Source: Acidimicrobiales bacterium (GTDB lineage: Bacteria > Actinomycetota > Acidimicrobiia > Acidimicrobiales > SZUA-35). From it: a stretch of DNA of 64,000 nucleotides. The translations under genes were made by a program, and so were the position numbers. Below the pieces are notes generated by a model. That model saw only the letters and a program-made list of their open reading frames with translations, did no database searches and was not told where the DNA came from. The stretch covers positions 124,001-188,000 of the forward strand of contig JANQPB010000024.1 of assembly GCA_028285495.1 (NCBI GenBank), in the 5' to 3' direction. Every line of letters starts with the position of its first letter. Within the stretch, counting starts at the first letter, position 1. Of this stretch, positions 43,182 to 51,342 are shown one piece after another.

Positions 43182-44315
43182 CTATGCAGTACCCGACTCA
43201 TCGATGGCCATCAGACTCGCCACTCGGTGGAGTCGGTGGCGGTAGACGTGGCTGATCATCGCTTCAGAGGTGCCCGCCCAGTCGGCGATCTCCCAGCTCG
43301 ACCGGCCGGCGTCGGCCTGGAGGCTGATAGCGGTGTGTCGCAGCTCGTACGGCGTAACGTGCGGCGTGATCCCGGTTCGCTTGCAGAGCTTCCGCATTGA
43401 CCGGGCGAGACTGTGGCGGTCGATCGGCATCCCGGTCGCCGTCGAGGCGACGATGTCGAGAAGGTTCCAGGCATCTCGAGCCGTCGCCCGCATCTCTTGC
43501 TGTTCTTCTTGCCAGGCCCCAAGACGATCGACCGATGATCGATCGAGTCGGATCGTTCTGCTCGACTTGCGGGTCTTCGGGTCAGTGCGCTCATTGTGTC
43601 TGTCCATCTGGCCGGTCACGGACAGCTCCGACCGATCGAGGTCGATATCGGACCAACGCACCGCTCGTGCTTCGGCCGGGCGCAGCCCGTTGCGACCACA
43701 GAAGTCAACGATGATCAGACGCGAGCCCTTCGCCGCTTCAAGCAGCGACCGAAGCTCGTCGACCGTGAGCGCCCGCCGCTCTCCTGCGTCCTCGAGTTCG
43801 CTCGGTAGGATCGACAGCTCAGCCACGTTGCGGACGATGTGGCCAAGGCGCATCTCATTCCGCACGACGCTGATCAGCAGCGACCGGAGCCGCGACATCT
43901 GGTCACGGCCGATGGGACGGCGGTCGCGCAAACCCATCGCGGCCTCAACGAGAAACTGATCACACTCCAGTACTGAGAGCGACGAGATCCGCTGGCGGCC
44001 GAGTCCCACCTCGATCAAACGGAGCTGCCACTCATCCTGCTCCAACGTCCCGGTCGTCACGTCCTTCGACGCACGAGCGACGCGGAAGTCAGCGACGGAC
44101 TCGCCCACCGTCCGCTGGACGCTACTGATGCCGCCGGCATCGAGTTCCTTCTTCAGCGTGCGCAGGATCCGCTGGGCCTCCGCCTGTGTGGCTGCCCACC
44201 GCTTCCGCCGACGGCGTTTGCCGTCAAGACCGCGAGGTAGCTCGACCATCACGACCCATCGGCCGTTGGCTGCCTGGAAGATCGTGCCTTCCGTCGCCGC
44301 TCTCCGTTTGGCCAT
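43182..44315 (-). CDS. Tyrosine-type site-specific integrase of Element 1
   Basis: A 377-residue tyrosine recombinase. The basic N-terminal domain (GTIFQAANGRWVVMVELPRG, an arm-binding AP2-like fold) precedes a core-binding SAM-like domain (residues about 75-165) and the catalytic domain. Active-site residues are R in FCGRNGLRPAEARAVRW, the H/R box PYELRHTAISLQADA (Tyr replaces the usual first His), and the nucleophile Tyr in MISHVYRHRLHRVA. It shares long C-terminal stretches with the Element 2 integrase, as expected for enzymes using the same selC site. xis lies directly upstream with a 1-bp overlap. Confidence 0.93.
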   Translation of the reverse strand: MAKRRAATEGTIFQAANGRWVVMVELPRGLDGKRRRRKRWAATQAEAQRILRTLKKELDAGGISSVQRTVGESVADFRVARASKDVTTGTLEQDEWQLRLIEVGLGRQRISSLSVLECDQFLVEAAMGLRDRRPIGRDQMSRLRSLLISVVRNEMRLGHIVRNVAELSILPSELEDAGERRALTVDELRSLLEAAKGSRLIIVDFCGRNGLRPAEARAVRWSDIDLDRSELSVTGQMDRHNERTDPKTRKSSRTIRLDRSSVDRLGAWQEEQQEMRATARDAWNLLDIVASTATGMPIDRHSLARSMRKLCKRTGITPHVTPYELRHTAISLQADAGRSSWEIADWAGTSEAMISHVYRHRLHRVASLMAIDESGTA

Positions 44316-44494
44316 CAGGCCGCCTCCTCACGAAGCCGCTCGATGTAGTCCACAAGGTCCTGGCGGGCGATCAAGCGACGCCCCCCGTCCTTGAACGACC
44401 GAAGCCGACCGCTTCGAATCCGCTCCCGGACAGTGCTGCTCCCGAGGCGCAACGCCTCCGCAGCCTCGTCAATCGTGTACACGAACTGGGTCAT
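44315..44494 (-). CDS. xis: Excisionase-like MerR/HTH_17 protein of Element 1
   Basis: A 59-residue protein, too short for many ORF callers: MTQFVYTIDEAAEALRLGSS then TVRERIRSGRLRSFKDGGRR and LIARQDLVDYIERLREEAA. This is a winged-helix excisionase that bends attachment-site DNA and steers the integrase toward excision. Its ATG overlaps the rep stop (ATGA at 44494-44491) and its TGA shares a base with the int ATG, so rep-xis-int are translated together. Confidence 0.88.
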   Translation of the reverse strand: MTQFVYTIDEAAEALRLGSSTVRERIRSGRLRSFKDGGRRLIARQDLVDYIERLREEAA

Positions 44495-45735
44495 AGTTCA
44501 CCTCCTCTCCGAGACCGTTGCCATGGTCTGTCGTCCACTGGCTCGATCATTGGTGGACCGAGCCACCGCCTCCGTACCCGGAGCGCCTGATCGGGCATCG
44601 CCTCCTGGAAAGCCCGGAGCATGCCGTTGATCCCATCCGTCTCGTAGGCGGCGAGTGCGTCGGCGATGACCGCTCGCCGGTTGTAGCGCCGGGCCCGTCG
44701 CCACACTCGGCCGTCGACGCAGACCCGGACCGTGCCTTGCTGCGCTTGTGATGCTGCGTCTTCGTCGGTCATCTCCGGCGGGAGCCCGTAGAGCTTCCGC
44801 AGCGCGGCCAGGCCGGTGACGAGCCACTTGCGCTTCGTGGCCTCGCAGTACTCGACCCACCGGGCCATGTCCCGCTTGTCGCCGGTCTCGACCGCATCGA
44901 GCGCAATCTGCCACGGGGTGCGGTTCTTCCGGCGCCCGTCCTTGAGGTCGGCTCGGACCAGTTCGAAGTGGATCTTCGAGACGTACTCACCGATGCCGGC
45001 CCGGTCCCGGACCACGACTGCGTCGACGCCTCGCTCGGAGTGGATGTCTCGGCCGAGGGTGCGCTTGATCCAGTTCGCCCACCGGTTCGACCACCAGGCC
45101 CGGAACTCCTGGAGCGACCCGTCCTCTGGCGACAGCGGCTGGTCGTGGAAGCACAACACGTGCAGGTGCGGATGCCACCCGAACGTCAGGCCGTCGGTGA
45201 TCTCCACTGCACGGATGTTGCCGACGATGCCCCACCGGCCACGAGCGCCACCGACATAGGTTCCGTCCTCTTGCTTGACCCCCGCATAGACGGCGCCCGA
45301 GACGAGGGATCGCCAGCCGGCGGTGACGGTGTCAAGGCACTTCTCCAACGAGTCCCGCAGCTCGTGCGGGAACGTGAAGGTCAAGAACGTCACACCACCT
45401 CCCGCTGCCAAGTGGGCTTTGGTGACGTGGTCGATCTCCATCCCCCGTTGCGCTCGGATCTTGGCCGCACAGGACAGGCAGGCCCAGGGCGATGCGCAGG
45501 TGGCGATCTTGGCCGGTTGCATGACGCCGGTCTCGTTCAGTTCCTTCACCTCGACGTGCGCTCCGACAGGGTTGCCGCAGTCGGCCCACCTCGTGCGGGG
45601 CATCAACGTCTCGGTCAGCGATCGGATGATCCACGCCGCCTTCCTGCGAGCCTTCTGGCGTGCCCGTCGCAGTTCACGGTTCTCCGAAGCAGCCGACGCC
45701 GTGTCCGCCGGGTTACCAAGAGCCGCCATCGCCAT
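44491..45735 (-). CDS. Rolling-circle (HUH) replication initiator, RepSA-like, Element 1
   Basis: A 414-residue initiator. The Cys-rich motif CASPWACLSCAAKIRAQRGM may bind zinc. The metal-binding HUH motif is TFGWHPHLHVLCFHDQ, and the catalytic Tyr is in the YxxK motif GEYVSKIHFEL. The protein should nick one strand at a double-strand origin to start rolling-circle replication of the excised element. A 99-bp DNA stretch upstream (45781-45879) is nearly identical to one beside the Element 2 rep gene and may be that origin. The ATG shares a base with the stop of the membrane protein gene. Confidence 0.88.
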   Translation of the reverse strand: MAMAALGNPADTASAASENRELRRARQKARRKAAWIIRSLTETLMPRTRWADCGNPVGAHVEVKELNETGVMQPAKIATCASPWACLSCAAKIRAQRGMEIDHVTKAHLAAGGGVTFLTFTFPHELRDSLEKCLDTVTAGWRSLVSGAVYAGVKQEDGTYVGGARGRWGIVGNIRAVEITDGLTFGWHPHLHVLCFHDQPLSPEDGSLQEFRAWWSNRWANWIKRTLGRDIHSERGVDAVVVRDRAGIGEYVSKIHFELVRADLKDGRRKNRTPWQIALDAVETGDKRDMARWVEYCEATKRKWLVTGLAALRKLYGLPPEMTDEDAASQAQQGTVRVCVDGRVWRRARRYNRRAVIADALAAYETDGINGMLRAFQEAMPDQALRVRRRWLGPPMIEPVDDRPWQRSRRGGEL

Positions 45736-46313
45736 CAGCGCTGCCCTCCGTTCACGTCGGGGCGAAGCAGAAACTGCGAATTACCAAGGGGCCGGGTCTC
45801 GTCGCCGCCTCCGGCGGCGCCTCGTCCTTCCGGCCTGCGCTTGGGGCTCCGGCCGGCGTCCTCGGCCCTCCGGGTCTCGACCCGTCCCAGGACGGGCAGT
45901 GCGTCGCTCGACTGATCCGTCGGGTTCGCTGCGTCGATGTCGGCCTGGTTCCGTCGGTCCCGTTCGACGGGGTTTCGGTGGCCGGCCATCGCCGGGAGCG
46001 CCATCAGGACGCAGAAGCCTGTGACAGTTCCTCCGACTGCTGCGGCGACGTCGGAGGAGCCCGCCACGATCCACGCCGGCACCGCAGCCATCGATGCGCA
46101 GACGAGTGTGATGGCCAGGAACAGGACCCACTCAGCCACGGTCAAGTTCGCAACGAAGGGGAGAGGGCCTCGACGGCGTCGGCTCCGTGTGACCATCCGA
46201 TCCGGTTTGGATGCGGGTTGGGTGTGCGTGAGAGGCAGCCCATCCCCTGCGGGGATGACGACCGATCGAGATGGGGCGACCCGATCCCAACCGCTGCATG
46301 AAGGGCACGCCAT
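45735..46313 (-). CDS. Two-helix membrane protein of the Element 1 transfer operon
   Basis: 192 residues. Two TM helices, EWVLFLAITLVCASMAAVPA and VGGTVTGFCVLMALPAMAG, are preceded by a 45-residue N-terminus. The early start at ATG 46313, 2 bp after the traB stop, is supported because the Element 2 counterpart shares the pattern VAxxRSxVI ... DGxPxTHTQ ... RGPLPF upstream of the helices. The C-terminal 60 residues are hydrophilic and encoded by the conserved 99-bp stretch. It corresponds to small Spd-type spread proteins in position, but no family is recognised. Confidence 0.68.
   Translation of the reverse strand: MACPSCSGWDRVAPSRSVVIPAGDGLPLTHTQPASKPDRMVTRSRRRRGPLPFVANLTVAEWVLFLAITLVCASMAAVPAWIVAGSSDVAAAVGGTVTGFCVLMALPAMAGHRNPVERDRRNQADIDAANPTDQSSDALPVLGRVETRRAEDAGRSPKRRPEGRGAAGGGDETRPLGNSQFLLRPDVNGGQR
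45781..45879. other. DNA stretch conserved between the two elements, candidate replication origin (copy 1)
   Basis: These 99 bp match 61296-61393 at all but about seven positions with one 1-bp gap. They contain a perfect hairpin CGCCGCC-TCC-GGCGGCG (45803-45819) and a CCGGCC/GGCCGG pair. The stretch lies immediately upstream of the rep start, inside the 3' part of the membrane protein gene. In Element 2 the same DNA lies in a different protein context, which argues for DNA-level function. Confidence 0.65.
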
Positions 46314-46315
46314 GG

Positions 46316-47245
46316 CTAGTAGACCTCCTCGATGGGATCCGGGCCGGTTGGCCCGAACACGTCGGCGTATGACGGGGTGAGATGCACTGTTGCGGCCACT
46401 CGGGCAGCGACGTCGGAGTCGGATACCCAGTGCGCCCGGCCCCGTGCAGGACGAGGAGCGTCGGGTGTCCCCACGATCCAGAGACCGCCTCGCTCAGCAG
46501 GACCGATCGACGTCGGCGAGACTTTCGAGGCGTAGCCCTGACCGAGGATCACGTTCACCTGCTCGCCGGAGGCGACTCGGAGCATGACCCGGATGCCGAG
46601 CTGGGTGCGGATCTGCTGGTCGACGACCTCGGCCGACGGGTACTGCGTAGCGCCAACGATGGTGACGCCGCAGAACCGTGCCATTCGTGCGACTGACCCG
46701 AGCAGACCAGTACGGACCTGTTGCCCGTTGCGGCCCGACCGGAGCGCTGCTTGAGCGCTGTCGGGATCGGCGACAGCCGATGCGAGAACGTCGGCGTCGA
46801 GGGCTTGGAGTTCGGCGAGCTCGTCGACAATCAGCCAGACCCATGGGCCAAACCGGTCCTCCCAGCGCCGGTACCCGTTGGTTCGGAGCCATCTTGATCG
46901 ATGCCAGATGAGGTCACGGACATCGACCAGGAGCCGGTCGGCCTCATCGGGTGTCACGGCGAGGACGGTCAGCCGATTTGCCCAGGGGGAGAGTTCGACG
47001 AGCTTGAGGTCGATGCCGCAGATCGCCAGGTTTGGGATGCCAGCGGCTGCACCGATGAGGGCGTTGCAGACTCCTGACTTGCCCGAGCCGGTCTCGCCGC
47101 CGACGAGGATGTGGGGGCATCGGGGCCATGGGACGTGCAGCGGTCGACCGTCAGCGCGTCGGCCGATCTCCAGACCGTTGCCTCGATGCCGAGCGGGCGT
47201 GATTCGGGCGACGAGCCAGGCCCAGAGGTGCGTCAGCGACGTCAT
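46316..47245 (-). CDS. FtsK/SpoIIIE-type DNA translocase (TraB/TraSA-like), Element 1
   Basis: A 309-residue ATPase. Walker A is ILVGGETGSGKSGVCNALIG, Walker B WVWLIVDELAELQALD, and VTIVGATQYPSAEVVDQQIR is the FtsK sensor segment. In actinomycete elements one such protein moves double-stranded DNA between mycelial cells without a relaxase. The compact size, with no large N-terminal membrane domain, suggests that the membrane part is supplied by the SpdB-like partner directly upstream. Start and stop overlap neighbours by a few bases. The C-terminal winged DNA-binding gamma domain is short or absent. Confidence 0.88.
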   Translation of the reverse strand: MTSLTHLWAWLVARITPARHRGNGLEIGRRADGRPLHVPWPRCPHILVGGETGSGKSGVCNALIGAAAGIPNLAICGIDLKLVELSPWANRLTVLAVTPDEADRLLVDVRDLIWHRSRWLRTNGYRRWEDRFGPWVWLIVDELAELQALDADVLASAVADPDSAQAALRSGRNGQQVRTGLLGSVARMARFCGVTIVGATQYPSAEVVDQQIRTQLGIRVMLRVASGEQVNVILGQGYASKVSPTSIGPAERGGLWIVGTPDAPRPARGRAHWVSDSDVAARVAATVHLTPSYADVFGPTGPDPIEEVY

Positions 47246-48018
47246 GAGCCTGCCTCCCCGTCCACGAGTCGGAGATGGGCAACGGGGCGCTCGTCGAAAG
47301 CATCGATGGCTGCGGCCAGGTCGTCGTCGCCGCGGTCGTCGTCCGGCCCGCCAACCGCCCATGCAGGGGATGACGGATCGGCGAGGACGTCATCGAAGGA
47401 GACGAGTAGTCGGCCGTGCGAGTCGTTCTCCCGCTCGTACTCGACCTGCACCTCGGCCGCCCGAGAGATGTTGGCGGCAAGGATCACCGCCAGCTCGTCC
47501 AGGGCAGCCAACGACCGGCCGGGCGGCGGCCCGACCCACCACGAAACCACCGGCCACTCGATCCGTGGCCACCACGACAGCTTCGGATGGTCGGCGACCG
47601 GACGCAGGACGGCCGAGGCGATGGGCTCCTTCGACGTACCCACCTCGGCCTGGACCCGGACGGTCTTGGCCGCGACCTGAGCCCACTCGGCCGGCCATCG
47701 GCGACGGAACCGCCACGCCTCCCGCCAACCGACCCAGCGACCGCCCGAGCGGTAGCCGAGCCGATGGACCACCTCGAGTACGAGGCACACCGAGGCGAAC
47801 ACCACCGTCAGCCACAGCAGCGGCCATCCGAGCAGCCGCCACAGGATCAGCAACTCGACGGCCAACAAGGACTGGATGGGATTGCCGACGGCAATGTGAG
47901 CGGCGACCCGAGCCCGCACCGCCCACGGAGCGACCTTCGGGAACCTCTCGGCGAGGAACCGAACCAATGGGCGCAGATCCATGAGGGCCCGCCACCAACC
48001 TCGGTAGAGCGGATTCAT
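47242..48018 (-). CDS. SpdB-like membrane protein of the Element 1 transfer operon
   Basis: A 258-residue protein with a strongly hydrophobic region near residues 55-85 (LLAVELLILWRLLGWPLLWL then TVVFASVCLVLEV), likely one long or two short TM helices, and a cytoplasmic C-terminal domain (EVQVEYERENDSHGRLLVSF). The same C-terminal motif recurs in the Element 2 protein cut by the window edge. In position and build it matches SpdB/Spd proteins that help plasmid spread along hyphae. ATG 48018 overlaps the stop of the small gene upstream; its own stop overlaps the traB start. Confidence 0.72.
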   Translation of the reverse strand: MNPLYRGWWRALMDLRPLVRFLAERFPKVAPWAVRARVAAHIAVGNPIQSLLAVELLILWRLLGWPLLWLTVVFASVCLVLEVVHRLGYRSGGRWVGWREAWRFRRRWPAEWAQVAAKTVRVQAEVGTSKEPIASAVLRPVADHPKLSWWPRIEWPVVSWWVGPPPGRSLAALDELAVILAANISRAAEVQVEYERENDSHGRLLVSFDDVLADPSSPAWAVGGPDDDRGDDDLAAAIDAFDERPVAHLRLVDGEAGS

Positions 48019-48236
48019 AGCCAGCCCTCCGCCGAGCACACGCAGCACTCCTCGCTCGCCGTGCCGTTGAGCCGCAGCTCACTACTGAACAGCTCGACCG
48101 CTCCGAACGGGGCGAGCGCTGCCTCCAGCCGTTCCAGCTCCCACGAGCGACCGATATCGACTGCCGCCACCAGGGCGTCGACCAGGACCACGAGATCCCG
48201 GTCGACGACCCGACGACATCCCGACACGACGGTCAC
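48015..48236 (-). CDS. Small unrecognised protein in the Element 1 transfer operon
   Basis: 73 residues from GTG 48236, overlapping its neighbours at both ends (GTGA upstream, ATGA downstream), so it is very likely translated. The sequence MTVVSGCRRVVDRDLVVLVD ... ERLEAALAPFGAVELFSSEL ends in a CCVCSAEGWL cysteine cluster that could bind a metal. No family recognised. Confidence 0.6.
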   Translation of the reverse strand: MTVVSGCRRVVDRDLVVLVDALVAAVDIGRSWELERLEAALAPFGAVELFSSELRLNGTASEECCVCSAEGWL

Positions 48237-48652
48237 GACGACGCACCAGCCGGGGCGACGGCCTTGTCACCGTTGGCCGGAACCGGCGGGGTCGTTGCCT
48301 TCGCCCGCTTCGTGGAGGGCCTGGCCTCCTGGGTCCAGGTGTCGGCCGAGATCGACAGACCCTTCTTCCCGTTCATGTTCCAGGTCCGGAACGCCAGGCC
48401 ACCGAACCGGATCGGACCCGGAACGAGGCCGGGGTCGGCGGCGGAGGCGATGCGGACCTGGCAGTTCTCCGGCTCGAAGTCCTGTTCGTGCTCGTAGGAG
48501 ATGGTCACCGACCACAGCGGCAACCCCGACTTACGATGGCGCTGCTGGATTGGCGCCGCCCCCTCGTCCGGGTTGAATTCGGTGACCGGATCGCACTTCA
48601 GCACGGTCAGAATCGAGTCGTTGAACTCGTCATCATTCACTGGCAGGAACAC
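48233..48652 (-). CDS. OB-fold-like accessory protein, first gene of the Element 1 transfer operon
   Basis: A 139-residue protein starting at GTG 48652, which has GGAGGAG just upstream. The core SGLPLWSVTISYEHEQDFEP ... ENCQVRIASAADPGLVPGPI is beta-rich and followed by GGLAFRTWNMNGKKGLSISA and an Ala/Pro/Thr tail. The Element 2 protein at 59711 shares the order (T/S)GxPxW ... W-x-x-N-G-x-x-G ... Pro/Ala tail, so the two are homologous backbone genes in shuffled positions. A single-strand-binding or replication-accessory role is inference. Confidence 0.6.
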   Translation of the reverse strand: MFLPVNDDEFNDSILTVLKCDPVTEFNPDEGAAPIQQRHRKSGLPLWSVTISYEHEQDFEPENCQVRIASAADPGLVPGPIRFGGLAFRTWNMNGKKGLSISADTWTQEARPSTKRAKATTPPVPANGDKAVAPAGASS

Positions 48653-48836
48653 GGTGGTTTCTCCTCCGTAGGTCGGCTCCCCGCCTTGAGAAGCCGTCCT
48701 TCGAATCAACCACCGACGCCCCGTCATCTGGAGTGGATGTCGGCGTCAAATGTGTCAACTCGACTCGCGCCTGTCACTGCCTCGGTCTAGGATCGCCACT
48801 ACCGCCAACCGTCTCCATCCGGCGGAGGATGGATCT
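48653..48836. promoter_or_regulatory. Divergent control region of Element 1
   Basis: 184 bp separate the leftward transfer operon (start 48652) from the rightward regulator (start 48837). TTGACA on the minus strand (48758-48753) is a good -35 for the operon. TAGGAT at 48788-48793 is a plausible -10 for the regulator. TGTCA recurs three times (at about 48743, 48753 and 48772) and may be part of an operator. Confidence 0.4.
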
Positions 48837-50261
48837 GTGACCGCCGTACCGCCACCTCGAAATCACGCTCTCGATCGGCTACTCCAGGAAGCTGGATTGA
48901 GCCCTCGCGGCCTCGGCAATGCCATCAATCGCCTGGCCGGCCAGGGCACGGTGTCACCGACAGCGCCCTACCACTGGGTGTCGAAAGGCGGCGTACCCCG
49001 GACACCGGTCCCAGCCATCGTCGCTCGGGTCCTCACCACCCACCTCAACCGGGGGGTCTTGGTCGCGGAGATCTGGCCCGATGTCGTCGGCATCGATGGC
49101 GCAGCTGGAGTGATGCCTGCCACAGAAGGACTGGACGGTCCTTGGTCCCTATCTGCGACACTGGAGGTGGCCGCAGACTGGTTGGCAGGAGGACTCTTGG
49201 ACCGTCGTCGATTCTTGCAGGTGTCGGGTGCGGCGTTGGCTCAGGCTCTCGCGCCCTACCTCGGATCGGTTGACGCAGTCGCCTCGATCTCGCCGTCCTC
49301 GTTCGACTCGTCCGATGCTCTGGTCGACGAGATCCAGAGCATGATCCCCCGTCTCCAGGTCCTCGACGACGAGCAAGGCGGTCTCGCCGGACTCGACTAC
49401 GTCGGCGGGCAGCTGCGTTCGGTCATGCTGGTGCTGAAGAACGGTGGCCACAGCCGAGAGGTGACCCGCCAGCTGCTCCTCGCTACCGCCGACCTGGCCC
49501 AGCTCGCTGGTTGGAAGGCGCTCGATGCCGGCCGCCACGGACTCGCACAGCGGTACCTACTCACCGGTCTCCGAGCTGCCCGTGACGCCGGCTACCGGCC
49601 GATGGAGGCCCACATCCTCGCCGATCTCGCCTTCCAGGCCGCATCGACAGGCCAGCCGTTCGATGGCATCAAGCTTGGTCAGGCTGCGGACGATGTCGCC
49701 CACCGGGCTACTGCTGGAGTCCGAGCATCGGTGCTCTCACGGCTGGCGTTCGCCCAGGCGGCCGCCGGACAACCTGGCATCGCCGAGCGCACCTGGCTCG
49801 ATGCCCGCGAAACGATCACCAACAGGGGCACCGCGGTCGAGCCGAAGTGGATGTACTACCTGACCGACAACCACCTCGACTGCCAGGCCGGCTACTCGAT
49901 GATCCTGGCCGGACTTCGTGAGAACGATCGCCGTACCTCGCGAGCGCTGATGCGCAAGGGAGTGGCGCTGCTTCGAACTGGCGCCTACGACGTCCCAGTG
50001 GGCGACCCTTCGCAGCGACGGGCGCTCTACGAGGGTGCATGGCTTGCTCGCGGCTACACGGCGTCGGGCAACCTGGAAGAGGCCACCAACGTGGTCGAGG
50101 TCGTGCTTCCTCGACTCGACGAGGTGCAATCCCCTCGCAGCGTTGCGGTTCTCAACGACGTCGCAGCGGACATGCGACGCCGTACCCGCAACAATCGGGT
50201 CGCCGATGTCCTGCCCGACCTGGAGACCGCTCTCGCTCGACAGCCGCTGTTGGCCGCCTAG
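48837..50261 (+). CDS. HTH-TPR transcriptional regulator of Element 1
   Basis: A 474-residue protein. The N-terminus (NHALDRLLQEAGLSPRGLGN ... APYHWVSKGGVPRTPVPAIV) is a helix-turn-helix domain as in Streptomyces regulators that control AICE replication and transfer. From about residue 170 onward it is helical with TPR-like repeats (LAQRYLLTGLRAARDAGYRP; ALYEGAWLARGYTASGNLEE). A GTG start with GGCGGAGG upstream is chosen over a longer reading. It faces the transfer operon across a divergent promoter region and is followed after 2 bp by the oxidase gene. The TPR part may sense a peptide or small molecule, not tested. Confidence 0.8.
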   Translation: MTAVPPPRNHALDRLLQEAGLSPRGLGNAINRLAGQGTVSPTAPYHWVSKGGVPRTPVPAIVARVLTTHLNRGVLVAEIWPDVVGIDGAAGVMPATEGLDGPWSLSATLEVAADWLAGGLLDRRRFLQVSGAALAQALAPYLGSVDAVASISPSSFDSSDALVDEIQSMIPRLQVLDDEQGGLAGLDYVGGQLRSVMLVLKNGGHSREVTRQLLLATADLAQLAGWKALDAGRHGLAQRYLLTGLRAARDAGYRPMEAHILADLAFQAASTGQPFDGIKLGQAADDVAHRATAGVRASVLSRLAFAQAAAGQPGIAERTWLDARETITNRGTAVEPKWMYYLTDNHLDCQAGYSMILAGLRENDRRTSRALMRKGVALLRTGAYDVPVGDPSQRRALYEGAWLARGYTASGNLEEATNVVEVVLPRLDEVQSPRSVAVLNDVAADMRRRTRNNRVADVLPDLETALARQPLLAA

Positions 50262-50263
50262 CG

Positions 50264-51244
50264 ATGGCCGAAGCGTCAGAGCCCTCGGTCCTCGTCGTTG
50301 GCGCCGGCGTCATCGGACTGACCACGGCCGTGGTGCTGGCCGAACGAGGCCACCCGACGACTATCTGGACTGCCGACCCTCCCGACCAAACGACCTCGAT
50401 GGCCGCTGGTGCTGTCTGGGGCCCGTACCTCGTCGAGCCTGCCGACAAGGTGGAACGGTGGAGCCTCCACACCTTGCAGGTCTTGAAGGAACTGGCCGAA
50501 GTCGACGGCACAGGAGTTCACATCGTCTCGGGCATCGAGGCATCTCGATCTGCGGACGAGCCGCCCGAGTGGGCAAAGGGCCTTGACGACTACCGTGCCG
50601 CCCAGCCGGACGAGTTGCCGGACGGCTTCAGCGCCGGCGTCTACTTCAGCGTCCCAGCGGTCGACATGCCCGTCTATCTGCCGTACCTCCTTTCACGCTT
50701 CGAGGCAGCCGGCGGAGACATCAAGCTGCGAACACTAGAGTCTCTCACCCCGGCCTTCGACCAGGCCGAGGTAGTCATCAACTGCTCTGGCTCCGGCGCC
50801 CGCGACTTGGTGGCCGACGAATCGCTAACGGCCATTCGCGGGCAGCTCGTTTCAATCGAGAATCCCGGCCTAGTGGACTTCTTCTCTGAGGACACAGGCG
50901 AGTCCGAAGATCTCCTGCACTACTTGCCTCACGGCCGGACCGTTGTCCTTGGGGGCGTTGCCATCGACGGCAACTGGAGTCGCGAGCCCGATCGAGCAAC
51001 AGCTGCAGCAATCGTCGAAAGATGTGCTTCAGTGTGCCCAGCCATCGGTACCGCCAAGGTCATCGATCATCGCGTCGGTCTTCGTCCAACTCGCCCGATG
51101 GTTAGAGTCGAGGCCGAACGCACCCAAGGTGGATTCGTGGTACACAACTACGGTCATGGCGGAGCCGGTGTATCGCTTGCTTGGGGAGCTGCGTCTGACG
51201 TGCATGAGTTGATCGCCTCGTCTGGTTCCACCCTCACTCGGTGA
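50264..51244 (+). CDS. FAD-dependent D-amino-acid-oxidase-like enzyme
   Basis: A 326-residue DAAO family protein. The FAD dinucleotide fold opens PSVLVVGAGVIGLTTAVVLA, then AAGAVWGPYLVEPADKVERW. QAEVVINCSGSGARDLV and TAIRGQLVSIENPGL are mid-domain elements, and VGLRPTRPMVRVEAER ... VHNYGHGGAGVSLAWGAA carries the substrate Arg and flavin loop of DAO enzymes. It would oxidise D-amino acids (or glycine-like amines) to imino acids with H2O2. It is encoded 2 bp after the TPR regulator, so the two form a unit; in other AICEs a Nudix gene often takes this place. No signal peptide, thus cytosolic. Confidence 0.85.
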   Translation: MAEASEPSVLVVGAGVIGLTTAVVLAERGHPTTIWTADPPDQTTSMAAGAVWGPYLVEPADKVERWSLHTLQVLKELAEVDGTGVHIVSGIEASRSADEPPEWAKGLDDYRAAQPDELPDGFSAGVYFSVPAVDMPVYLPYLLSRFEAAGGDIKLRTLESLTPAFDQAEVVINCSGSGARDLVADESLTAIRGQLVSIENPGLVDFFSEDTGESEDLLHYLPHGRTVVLGGVAIDGNWSREPDRATAAAIVERCASVCPAIGTAKVIDHRVGLRPTRPMVRVEAERTQGGFVVHNYGHGGAGVSLAWGAASDVHELIASSGSTLTR

Positions 51245-51342
51245 GAGATCAGTGGGCTTTGTATCACGTACTGAAGTCCAGAGGCTCTGCCTTCCGAGCT
51301 GGTACTAGGATGGGTCCCGAATCGAAATCAGAACACTAGGCA

